Shown in pieces: positions 36,505 through 44,567 of a stretch of 64,000 nt of DNA. The translations under genes were made by a program, and so were the position numbers. The stretch's first letter is position 1; the number at the start of each line of letters is the position of its first letter. The notes beneath the pieces were generated by a model. The model made no database searches. It was given only the letters and a program-made list of their open reading frames with translations, and had not been told where the DNA came from. The stretch covers positions 248,001-312,000 of the forward strand of contig NZ_JAHKPZ010000015.1 in assembly GCF_018860825.1 (NCBI RefSeq). Direction: 5' to 3'. The DNA is from Lacinutrix sp. C3R15 (GTDB lineage: Bacteria > Bacteroidota > Bacteroidia > Flavobacteriales > Flavobacteriaceae).

Positions 36505-36786
36505 TTATAAAAATTTAAACGCAAAGGTTAATATTGCAATAAAAATAGTAATTATAAGTACTCCTTTTGCTTTGTTGTCTTGTCTTTTGCTTATAAAGAA
36601 AAAGAATGCAATTAAATTTAAAATGGCTCCTAAACTTATTAGCTGGTTAAGAAAACCTTGTGCTTTTGCTGTTTCTAAACCAAGTATAAAACCTTCTCCT
36701 TTTCCTAATACTTTAGTGGCTATAAATAAACCAATAATGTTTGCTATTAAACCAACTACTAAACCAATGGTAATGTCTTTTTTCAT
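36505..36786 (-). CDS. Small membrane protein between surE and lpxB, function unknown
   Basis: A 93-residue protein with about three hydrophobic segments (roughly 6-25, 47-65 and 76-92) separated by short charged loops, including a KRQDNKAKG stretch on the predicted cytoplasmic side. Its stop codon directly precedes the lpxB start and its start is 46 bp from the surE stop, so it is part of the operon. I do not recognise a domain. Context suggests an envelope role, but that is inference. Confidence 0.75.
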   Translation of the reverse strand: MKKDITIGLVVGLIANIIGLFIATKVLGKGEGFILGLETAKAQGFLNQLISLGAILNLIAFFFFISKRQDNKAKGVLIITIFIAILTFAFKFL

Positions 36787-36832
36787 ATTTGTTTTCCACC
36801 TTAGTGGAATTCATTTTTTTAAAATTATAGAT

Positions 36833-37603
36833 TTAAAAATCCCAGGTGTTTAATTTTTGTACACAATGATGAGCCGTTAAATCAAATTTTACAGGTACTA
36901 CAGAAACATACCCGTTTTGTAATGCCCATTCATCTGTGTCTTCTCCTTTATCTAAATTAATAAATTTTCCGGTAAGCCAATAATATTCTTTGCCTTGCGG
37001 ACTAATTCTTTTGTCAAACTCTTCTTTCCAGTTAGCCTTTGCTTGCCTACAAATTCTTACTCCTTTAATATCTTTTTTTTCTAGTTTAGGAATGTTTACA
37101 TTTAAAACCACACCTTCTGGTAGTCCATTTTTAAGAACATTTAAGGCAATGCTTTTTGCGTAGACTTTGGCTGCTTCAAAATTAGCATTCCAATTATAAT
37201 CTAACAATGAAAATCCTATAGAAGGAATCCCTTCAATACCTGCTTCTAATGCAGCACTCATTGTTCCAGAATAAATTACATTAATTGATGAATTAGAGCC
37301 ATGGTTAATACCAGAAACACATAAATCTGGTTTTCGGTCTAAAATTTCACTTTTTGCAATTTTTACACAATCTACAGGTGTGCCAGAACAGCTGTATTCT
37401 TTTTGGTTTCCCTCATCAATAGATACTTGTTCTAAATGCAAGGTAGAGTCTAATGTAACAGCATGACCCATTCCGCTTTGCGGACTGTCTGGTGCTACAA
37501 CAACAACTTCACCAATGGTTTTCATAACTTCAATTAATGCTCTAATGCCTGGAGCAGTAATACCATCGTCATTGGTTACTAAAATAAGTGGTTTTTTTGT
37601 CAT
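36833..37603 (-). CDS. surE: 5'/3'-nucleotidase SurE
   Basis: Metal-dependent nucleoside monophosphate phosphatase. The N-terminal ILVTNDDGITAPGIRAL has the metal-binding Asp12-Asp13 pair; PDSPQSGMGHAVT supplies the conserved Ser, and VSGINHGSNSSINVIYSGTM carries the conserved Asn and the following loop. The 256-residue length is standard. It is the first gene of the minus-strand run to comEC and is divergent from the tail-specific protease gene, with 185 bp between the starts. Confidence 0.95.
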   Translation of the reverse strand: MTKKPLILVTNDDGITAPGIRALIEVMKTIGEVVVVAPDSPQSGMGHAVTLDSTLHLEQVSIDEGNQKEYSCSGTPVDCVKIAKSEILDRKPDLCVSGINHGSNSSINVIYSGTMSAALEAGIEGIPSIGFSLLDYNWNANFEAAKVYAKSIALNVLKNGLPEGVVLNVNIPKLEKKDIKGVRICRQAKANWKEEFDKRISPQGKEYYWLTGKFINLDKGEDTDEWALQNGYVSVVPVKFDLTAHHCVQKLNTWDF

Positions 37604-37788
37604 GTAGTGCAGGTTTTTAGCTACGCTAAAATACGTTTTTTATATAGGATATACTTAATTAAATAGGTTTAACAAAAAATTAGTAGCAAATACCTTTTAT
37701 CGGCATGGTTTTTTCTTTAATTTAGTAAATTCACTTAAATCCCTAACTTGAATCTGTTATAGGTTTAAATTAATTAATGTAATTAAAA

Positions 37789-39909
37789 ATGAAAAACAAA
37801 TATAATATACTAATTCTGTTGCTTTTATTGGCCTTTGGGTCTTGTAGTTTTACAAGTAAAACTTTTGATGATCCAGATAAAGATAAACTGTTGATACAGG
37901 TAATTACTTATGTTTTAGAACGTGGCCACTTTGATCCTAAAGATTTGAATGACGACTTTTCGGTTGCTGTTTATACAGATTACTTAGAACAGCTAGACCC
38001 TTTAAAACGCTATTTCTATAAGTCTGATTTAGAGGATTTTGAAAAATATAAAACTCAAATTGATGATCAACTAAAAACATATGATATTACTTTCTTTAAT
38101 TTAACACATGAGCGTTTACTTAAACGTATAGAAGAAACTAAAGCTATTTATAAAGATATTTTAAGTAAGCCTTTCAATTATTCTTTAAATGAAAGTTATA
38201 ATTCAGATTATGAAAAATTAGAATATGTAAAGAATAAAAAGCAAATGAAAGAACGTTGGAGACAACAACTTAAATTTACTACTATTTCTAATTATGATGA
38301 GTTAGTTGTAGAAAATGAAAAAAGTGAAAAAGAAAAAAAATCACTAGCAGAATTAGAAAAAGAATCTCGCGAAGAAACCTTAAAATCTATTGATAATTAT
38401 TACAATGATTATATAGATGATCAACAACGTAAAGATTGGTTTTCTGTATATGTAAATGCTATTGTAGAAGAATTTGATCCACATACTTTTTATTTCGCAC
38501 CAGAAGATAAAGATCGTTTTGACCAACAAATGTCAGGTAAATTAGAAGGGATTGGAGCTAGACTATCTAAAAGAATGGATAACACTAAAATAGTAGAGCT
38601 AATTTCTGGTGGTCCTGCTTGGAGAGGAAATGAGTTAGAGGTTGGTGATATCATCCAGAAAGTACGTCAAGAAGATGAAGAAGAAGCAGTAAATATTATA
38701 GGTATGCGTTTAGATGATGCTATAAAGCTTATTAAAGGTCCAAAAGGAACGCAAGTAAACCTTACTGTTAAAAAAGTAGATGGTAGTATTGAAGAAATTT
38801 CTATTACAAGAGATATTGTAGAGCTAGAAGAAACCTACGCTAAATCTTCTATAGTTAAAAATAACGATAAGCGTTTTGGTGTAATAAATTTACCTAAATT
38901 TTATGTAGATTTTGAAGACTACAGAAAACGTAACGCTGCAAGTGATATTAAACTAGAAATTGAACGCTTAAAAGCAGAAGGAATGGAAGGTCTTGTTTTA
39001 GATCTTCGTAACAATGGTGGTGGTTCTTTACAAACAGTTGTAGATATGGCTGGTTTGTTTATTAAAGATGGGCCAATTGTACAAGTAAAATCTACAGGAG
39101 AACCAAAAGAGGTTTTAAAAGATAAAGATAAATCTATAGTTTGGGATGGACCTTTAGTAATTTTAGTAAACGAACTCTCCGCTTCTGCATCCGAAATATT
39201 AGCAGCAGCTATGCAGGATTATAAAAGAGCAATTATTATAGGAAGCAAGCAAACCTACGGAAAAGGTACAGTACAAAACGTTTTAGATTTAAACAGGATG
39301 GTACGTAATAACTCTCAAGGAGATTTAGGAGCTTTAAAATTAACAACGCAAAAGTTTTATAGAATTAATGGTGGTTCTACACAATTAGAAGGGGTAAAAA
39401 GTGATGTTGTTGTACCAGACAGATATAGTTTTATTAATGTAGGTGAAAAAGATCAGGAAAATCCACTGCCTTGGGATAAAATTGAAGCTGTAGATTATAC
39501 TTATTGGGATAGCTACTTTGATTACGATACTACCATACAAAAAAGTCAAGAACGTATGAGTAATAATGAGCAATTAAAGTTAATTGAAGAAAATGCAAAA
39601 TGGGTTAAATCTAGAATGGATGAAAATACACATCCTTTAAATTATAATGCTTTTAAACAAAAGATAGAATTAAATGAAGAAGAAGCAAAACGCTTTGATA
39701 AAATAGCAGAATACCAAACAAATTTAACTTTTGAGTCTTTACCTTATGAAAGTCAGCTTTTTGCAACAGATTCTATTTTAAAAGAAAAACGTGATAGATG
39801 GCATCAAAGTCTTAGTCAAGACGTATATATGGAAGAAGCTTTACATGTGTTAGAAGATTTAAAAATGTCTTACACAGTTAAAAATGTAGCTGCAACAGTA
39901 AAAGAATAA
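37789..39909 (+). CDS. prc: S41 C-terminal-processing (tail-specific) protease, lipoprotein
   Basis: Periplasmic protease of the Prc/Tsp type that degrades or trims proteins from the C-terminus. The lipobox FGSC puts the lipid at Cys19 or thereabouts. The N-terminal 200 residues are the Tsp-specific helical domain; a PDZ domain spans about 240-335 (GIGARLSKRMDN to TRDIVELEE); and the S41 core holds LVLDLRNNGGGSL, ELSASASEILAAAM with the likely nucleophile Ser466, and TYGKGTVQ with the general base Lys492. Its C-terminal 150 residues match the DUF3340-type tail of this family. It is followed 7 bp later by the permease gene. Confidence 0.93.
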   Translation: MKNKYNILILLLLLAFGSCSFTSKTFDDPDKDKLLIQVITYVLERGHFDPKDLNDDFSVAVYTDYLEQLDPLKRYFYKSDLEDFEKYKTQIDDQLKTYDITFFNLTHERLLKRIEETKAIYKDILSKPFNYSLNESYNSDYEKLEYVKNKKQMKERWRQQLKFTTISNYDELVVENEKSEKEKKSLAELEKESREETLKSIDNYYNDYIDDQQRKDWFSVYVNAIVEEFDPHTFYFAPEDKDRFDQQMSGKLEGIGARLSKRMDNTKIVELISGGPAWRGNELEVGDIIQKVRQEDEEEAVNIIGMRLDDAIKLIKGPKGTQVNLTVKKVDGSIEEISITRDIVELEETYAKSSIVKNNDKRFGVINLPKFYVDFEDYRKRNAASDIKLEIERLKAEGMEGLVLDLRNNGGGSLQTVVDMAGLFIKDGPIVQVKSTGEPKEVLKDKDKSIVWDGPLVILVNELSASASEILAAAMQDYKRAIIIGSKQTYGKGTVQNVLDLNRMVRNNSQGDLGALKLTTQKFYRINGGSTQLEGVKSDVVVPDRYSFINVGEKDQENPLPWDKIEAVDYTYWDSYFDYDTTIQKSQERMSNNEQLKLIEENAKWVKSRMDENTHPLNYNAFKQKIELNEEEAKRFDKIAEYQTNLTFESLPYESQLFATDSILKEKRDRWHQSLSQDVYMEEALHVLEDLKMSYTVKNVAATVKE

Positions 39910-39916
39910 ACTATTC

Positions 39917-41011
39917 ATGAGTAGTAATACCAACTCATTAAGTGCATTAGCGCTCCAAAAATTTAAAAACAATTTTTGGGGCGTTTTTAGTTTTTGGTTT
40001 ATTGTATGTATTGGTTTAATTTCGGTATTTGCTTATGCAATAGCGCCAGATAATTCGCAGTATGCAAACCAAATGCATTTGTCTATACACTCCAAAAAAC
40101 CAGGATTTAAAGTGCAAATGCTAACCATGCCTTCTACAATAAAAAACAAGCAAAATTTTTTTGAAAAGCTTTTCTTCGGAAGAAAAAATACAGATACCGA
40201 AATTCCTATTTCTAGCTATATTGTTCAAAGAAACAAAATAATTTATACAGAATATGCTTCTGATGGATTGCAAGGTGAAAGCAAAACTATAGAAAACAAC
40301 AACTTATCAGAAGCAGCGTTAAACGCATTAATCACCACTAAAACCTTTCTTTTTGGTACAGATAAATATGGAAGAGACCTTTTAAGTAGAATATTGGTAG
40401 GAGCAAGAATTTCATTTTTTATTGGTTTTGTAGCTGTTTTTATATCCTTACTAATTGGTGTTTTTATGGGAAGCGTTGCAGGATATTGTGGTGGTAAACT
40501 AGATGCTTTTATTATGTGGATTATTAATATTACATGGTCTATACCAACATTGTTACTGGTTATAGCAATTACCTTAGCTTTAGGTAAGGGGTTTTGGCAA
40601 GTTTTTATTGCTGTTGGCTTAACTATGTGGGTAGAAGTAGCAAGAGTGGTTAGAGGGCAAATAATTAGTGCAAAAGAAATGCAATATGTTACTGCGGCAA
40701 AAGCCCTAGGTTTTACAGATTTTAGAATTATTACCAAGCATATTTTACCAAATATTATGGCGCCAGTAATTGTAATTTCTGCAGCAAATTTTGCAGCAGC
40801 TATTTTAGTAGAAAGCGGTTTAAGTTTTCTTGGTATTGGTGCGCAACCTCCAATGGCAAGTTGGGGAGCAATGATAAAAGATCATTATAATTACATCATT
40901 TTAGGAAAACCATATTTAGCCTTAATTCCTGGTTTGTGTATTATGACTTTGGTAATGGCATTTATGCTAATAGGTAATGCGCTTCGTGATGCCTTAGATG
41001 TAAAAAGTTAA
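39917..41011 (+). CDS. DppC/OppC-type ABC transporter permease
   Basis: Inner-membrane subunit of a peptide-type ABC importer. After a first membrane segment (about 20-43) comes an unusually long soluble loop of some 90 residues, then FLFGTDKYGRDLLSRILVGA, the standard OppC N-module, and five more membrane segments. The EAA loop reads EMQYVTAAKALGFTDFRIIT with HILPN after it, where the ATPase subunit docks. No partner permease, ATPase or binding protein is encoded nearby, so partners must come from elsewhere. It is close behind prc and probably co-transcribed. Confidence 0.88.
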   Translation: MSSNTNSLSALALQKFKNNFWGVFSFWFIVCIGLISVFAYAIAPDNSQYANQMHLSIHSKKPGFKVQMLTMPSTIKNKQNFFEKLFFGRKNTDTEIPISSYIVQRNKIIYTEYASDGLQGESKTIENNNLSEAALNALITTKTFLFGTDKYGRDLLSRILVGARISFFIGFVAVFISLLIGVFMGSVAGYCGGKLDAFIMWIINITWSIPTLLLVIAITLALGKGFWQVFIAVGLTMWVEVARVVRGQIISAKEMQYVTAAKALGFTDFRIITKHILPNIMAPVIVISAANFAAAILVESGLSFLGIGAQPPMASWGAMIKDHYNYIILGKPYLALIPGLCIMTLVMAFMLIGNALRDALDVKS

Positions 41012-41052
41012 TACCATCTTGTTTTTAAGTTGCAGTAATATTAGAGTTGTAT

Positions 41053-41658
41053 TTATTCTAACTCCATATTCGTGTTTAAAGAGTCTATATATTCTAATAC
41101 ATCTTCTTTACCAATGTCTTTAGATGAAGACGTAATAAAGTAGTTTGGTACTTCTTCCCAAGTTTCTAAAAGTACTTTTTTGTAATCTTCCACATGGTTT
41201 TCAATAGCCTTAGGTTTAAGCTTATCTGCTTTAGTAAATATAATAGAAAAAGGTATTCCGTTTTCACCCAGCCACTGCATAAACTCTAAATCTATAGGCT
41301 GTGGTTTGTGTCTTATGTCTACTAAAACAAAACCAGTAACTAGTTGTTCTCTTGAAGCAAAATATTGGGTGATAAATTTTTGAAATGTCTTTTTTGCAGA
41401 TTTAGATACACGAGCGTAACCATAACCAGGTAAATCTACCAGATACCATTCTTTATTAATTAAAAAATGGTTTATAAGTTGTGTTTTTCCTGGTCTACCA
41501 GAGGTTTTAGCAAGGCTTTTTCTGCTGGTAAGCATGTTTATAAGTGATGATTTACCTACGTTACTTCTACCAATAAAAGCATATTCCGGAATATTGTTTT
41601 TCGGACATTTTGCAACATTAGAGTTGCTCATTACAAATTCTGCAGATTTTATTTTCAT
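41053..41658 (-). CDS. engB: Ribosome biogenesis GTPase YihA/YsxC
   Basis: Small GTPase needed for large ribosomal subunit assembly. G1 is GRSNVGKS at 30-37, G3 is [12 protein letters not shown] and G4 is TKADKLKP, with the G5-like SSS near the end. The 201-residue length is normal. It is convergent with the permease gene, 41 bp between stop codons, and 137 bp separates it from the hydrolase gene upstream on the same strand. Confidence 0.95.
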   Translation of the reverse strand: MKIKSAEFVMSNSNVAKCPKNNIPEYAFIGRSNVGKSSLINMLTSRKSLAKTSGRPGKTQLINHFLINKEWYLVDLPGYGYARVSKSAKKTFQKFITQYFASREQLVTGFVLVDIRHKPQPIDLEFMQWLGENGIPFSIIFTKADKLKPKAIENHVEDYKKVLLETWEEVPNYFITSSSKDIGKEDVLEYIDSLNTNMELE

Positions 41659-41795
41659 TGCTATTGTGTTTCCGTGAATAGGGAAATCTCATTAAATTAA
41701 TACTAAAAAATCAAAGGTAAAGACATAAGAGTAAGTTACCAAAAGAGTAGCACTAAAAGACAGATTAGCACTTATTGTGTATTCTTTTAATTTTT

Positions 41796-42560
41796 TTATA
41801 GATTTCTACTTACTAACCATTTATCAAGTATCTGGTTAAAGGTGTCAGGATGTTCCATCATTGCAGCATGACCACATTTGTCAATCCAAAATAATTCAGA
41901 ATCTGGCAATAATTCGTTAAACTCAACAGCAACTTCAGGTGGTGTTACAGTATCGTTTTTTCCCCAAATAATGCAAGTAGGTACTTGCATTTGTGGTAAA
42001 TCATTAGCCATATTATGTCTAATAGCACTTTTAGCAATTGCTAGGGTTTTTATAAGTTTGTTTCTGTTGTTTACGGTTTCATAAACTTCATCTACAATTT
42101 CTTTAGTAGCAACAGCAGGATCATAAAAAACGTCTTGTGCTTTCTTTTTTATTACTTCATAGTCACTACGTTTGGTATAACCTCCACCCATTGCACTTTC
42201 ATATAAGCCAGAGCTTCCTGTAATAACTAGGGCTTTAACTTTTTCAGGATACAGTTTGGTATGGTATAAACCAATATGTCCACCTAATGAATTACCTAGT
42301 AAAATAACATCATTTAATTCTTTAAATTCAATGAAACTGTGCAGGTAAGTTGCAAAAGATTTAACATTAGTTTTTAGTAAAGACATGCTGTAAATAGGTA
42401 GCACTGGGATAATAACTTTATATCCTTTATTGCTAAAATGTTTCGTAACAGCATCAAAATTACTAAGTCCTCCCATAAGACCATGAAGAACAATAATTGG
42501 CTTGCCTTCTCCAACCTCAATGTAGTTGTAATCTTTTTCTTTTTTTAAGCGATGCGTCAT
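41796..42560 (-). CDS. Alpha/beta hydrolase, substrate unknown
   Basis: A 254-residue cytoplasmic hydrolase from the ATG ending at 42560. An ATG at 42608 would add 16 residues (MNDLPIFVFNRNDYLY) that do not look part of the fold, so I prefer the internal start, with moderate confidence. The oxyanion block is IIVLHGLMGGLSNFD; the nucleophile elbow LGNSLGGH has the Ser at residue 91; IIWGKNDTVTP and GHAAMMEHP supply the acid and His. There is no signal peptide. It is divergent from mraZ. Confidence 0.85.
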   Translation of the reverse strand: MTHRLKKEKDYNYIEVGEGKPIIVLHGLMGGLSNFDAVTKHFSNKGYKVIIPVLPIYSMSLLKTNVKSFATYLHSFIEFKELNDVILLGNSLGGHIGLYHTKLYPEKVKALVITGSSGLYESAMGGGYTKRSDYEVIKKKAQDVFYDPAVATKEIVDEVYETVNNRNKLIKTLAIAKSAIRHNMANDLPQMQVPTCIIWGKNDTVTPPEVAVEFNELLPDSELFWIDKCGHAAMMEHPDTFNQILDKWLVSRNL

Positions 42561-42778
42561 GTATAAATAGTCATTTCTATTAAAAACAAATATAGGTAAA
42601 TCATTCAAATTATAACTATTTAAATAAAAACACTATGAGAGTTTCTTTAATGAGATGTTAACAATCCTTATAAATCATTTTCTGTAGGTTTTAAGTTGTT
42701 GGTTTGTAGTGTTTAGCGCGCTTTTCAGAATTTTGTAATCGAAATAAAATATCATTTAGTCGAAAATTTATTAACAAT

Positions 42779-42804
42779 GTGGTAAATAGTGGTAAAAAGT
42801 GGTA
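42779..42804 (+). promoter_or_regulatory. Three MraZ operator repeats (GTGGTA every 10 bp)
   Basis: GTGGTA occurs at 42779, 42789 and 42799, exactly one helical turn apart, 51 bp before the mraZ start. MraZ of other bacteria binds tandem TGGG-N5 repeats before its own gene, and this has the same layout with GTGGT in place of GTGGG. The site should mediate autoregulation of the whole division cluster. Confidence 0.8.
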
Positions 42805-42814
42805 GAATTTTCAA

Positions 42815-42822
42815 TATATTTG
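42815..42822 (+). promoter_or_regulatory. TATATTTG -7 element for the dcw cluster
   Basis: A perfect match to the Bacteroidota TAnnTTTG -7 box lies 33 bp before the mraZ start and 10 bp after the MraZ boxes, which cover the expected -33 region. No TTG is seen at -33. Repression by promoter occlusion would fit. Confidence 0.55.
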
Positions 42823-42854
42823 AATCTTAATCGTTTTTACATATAAAAGATACA

Positions 42855-43325
42855 TTGAACTCATTAATAGGAACATACGAATGCAAGGTAGATGCTAAAG
42901 GAAGGCTTATGCTTCCTGCTGCGCTTAAAAAGCAGTTGTCTCCTGTGTTACAAGATGGGTTTGTGCTTAAACGAGCTGTTTTTCAGCCTTGCTTAGAGTT
43001 GTACCCAATGCATGAGTGGCAAGCTTTAATGGCTAAGATGAATACTTTGAATCGTTTTAAGAAAAAAAACAATGATTTTATTCGTCGTTTTACGGCAGGT
43101 GTAAAAATGATTGAAGTAGATGCAACAGGAAGATTGTTGATACCAAAAGACCTTGTGGTTTTTGCAGATATTTCAAAAGAGATTGTTGTTTCATCGGCAA
43201 TTAACATTGTTGAAATTTGGGATAAAAATAAGTACGAACAAGCTATTGATGATGCTGCTGTAGATTTTGCGGATTTGGCAGAGGAAGTAATGGGACAAGA
43301 CGAAGAAGAGCATGGAATATCATAA
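42855..43325 (+). CDS. mraZ: Transcriptional regulator MraZ, TTG start
   Basis: DNA-binding autoregulator of the dcw cluster with two AbrB-like halves. Each half carries the DxxxR signature: DAKGR at 13-17 and DATGR at 89-93. The TTG at 42855 is used because no in-frame ATG precedes the conserved IGTYECKVD opening, which family members have close to the N-terminus. The 3' end overlaps rsmH by 14 bp. The operator repeats lie just upstream. Confidence 0.95.
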   Translation: MNSLIGTYECKVDAKGRLMLPAALKKQLSPVLQDGFVLKRAVFQPCLELYPMHEWQALMAKMNTLNRFKKKNNDFIRRFTAGVKMIEVDATGRLLIPKDLVVFADISKEIVVSSAINIVEIWDKNKYEQAIDDAAVDFADLAEEVMGQDEEEHGIS

Positions 43326-44220
43326 CCCAGTTTTATTAAAAGAAACCGTTGATGGTTTAAACATTGTAGAAGATGGCATTTATGTAGATGTTACTTTTGG
43401 TGGTGGTGGGCATAGTCGAGAGATTTTAAAAAGACTTGGTGCTAACGGTAAATTGTATGCGTTTGACCAGGATACAGATGCTCTTGAAAATGCTATAGAT
43501 GATGAGAGATTTACATTAATACATGAAAACTTTAGGTATATAAAGCGTTTTTTAAGGTTTTATGGTGTAAAGCAGGTAGATGGTATTTTGGCAGATTTTG
43601 GTGTTTCATCTCATCAATTTGATGTTGCAGAACGTGGTTTTTCAACAAGGTTTGAGGCAGATTTAGATATGCGAATGAATCAGCAAAATGAGGTTTCTGC
43701 ATATCATGTGGTTAATGAGTATGATGAAGAGCAATTAAAGCAAGTGCTTTTGCAGTATGGTGAATTAAGACAGGCTCCTGCAATGGCTAGAGAAATTGTA
43801 GAGCAAAGAAAAAATGAGCCGATAAAAACAAGTGATCAACTAAAAAAAGTATTAAAACGCTTTTTGCAACATAAAAAAGAAAATAAAGTATTAGCGCAAA
43901 TTTATCAAGCTATTCGTATTGAGGTAAATCAGGAAATTGAAGCGTTAAAAGAATTTTTGCTACAAACGCCAGAGGTATTAAAGCCTAAAGGTCGTTTGAG
44001 TTTTATATCGTACCATTCTTTAGAAGATAGGTTGGTAAAACGCTTTATAAGAAATGGTTTGTTTGAGGGAGAACCAGAGCGTGATGTGTTTGGTAATTTT
44101 GAAGTGCCTCTTAAAAAAGTTGGAGGTTTAATTGTGCCAGACAAAGAAGAGATAAGAAAGAATAACAGGGCAAGAAGTGCAAAGCTTCGTGTTGCAGAAA
44201 AGTTAGAGCTTAAAGGTTAA
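43312..44220 (+). CDS. rsmH: 16S rRNA (cytosine1402-N4)-methyltransferase
   Basis: Methylates N4 of C1402 in 16S rRNA. The SAM-binding block YVDVTFGGGGHSREILKRL lies near residues 24-42, QVDGILADFGVSSHQFD is the family motif IV region, and RLSFISYHSLEDRLVKRF near the end completes the fold. The length of 302 residues is typical. The ATG overlaps the end of mraZ, suggesting translational coupling, and ftsL follows 19 bp later. Confidence 0.96.
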   Translation: MEYHNPVLLKETVDGLNIVEDGIYVDVTFGGGGHSREILKRLGANGKLYAFDQDTDALENAIDDERFTLIHENFRYIKRFLRFYGVKQVDGILADFGVSSHQFDVAERGFSTRFEADLDMRMNQQNEVSAYHVVNEYDEEQLKQVLLQYGELRQAPAMAREIVEQRKNEPIKTSDQLKKVLKRFLQHKKENKVLAQIYQAIRIEVNQEIEALKEFLLQTPEVLKPKGRLSFISYHSLEDRLVKRFIRNGLFEGEPERDVFGNFEVPLKKVGGLIVPDKEEIRKNNRARSAKLRVAEKLELKG

Positions 44221-44239
44221 TCGCTAAAAGCTTAATGAA

Positions 44240-44560
44240 ATGAAGAAAAGTATCTATGGCATATTAAAAGGAAGGTTTCTAGTAAGTGACGATGCGTTTA
44301 AAAACTGGAAAATGATTTTTTTTATTTCTGGTTTAGCTATAGTAATGATTGCAAGTTCGCATAGTGCAGATAAAAAAGTGCATGAAATTGCAAAATTAAA
44401 TAATCAAGTTAAAGAGCTTCGTTCTGCCATGATAGATGGTAGAGGAAGGTTAATGAAACTGAAAAAGGAATCTTTTTTAGAAAATAAAATGGCAGAAAAA
44501 GGAATCGCTATTTCAGAGGTTCCGCCAAAAAAAATAAAAGTTAAATCACAAAAAGAATAG
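44240..44560 (+). CDS. ftsL: FtsL-like division protein
   Basis: Small bitopic protein of the divisome. One membrane segment (about 26-44, MIFFISGLAIVMIASS) is followed by a coiled-coil-like stretch (KVHEIAKLNNQVKELRSAM) in the periplasm. FtsL is poorly conserved, so the assignment rests on topology, size (106 residues) and position between rsmH and ftsI. The sequence resembles the FtsL-like proteins of Flavobacteriia. Confidence 0.85.
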   Translation: MKKSIYGILKGRFLVSDDAFKNWKMIFFISGLAIVMIASSHSADKKVHEIAKLNNQVKELRSAMIDGRGRLMKLKKESFLENKMAEKGIAISEVPPKKIKVKSQKE

Positions 44561-44567
44561 TTCAACT

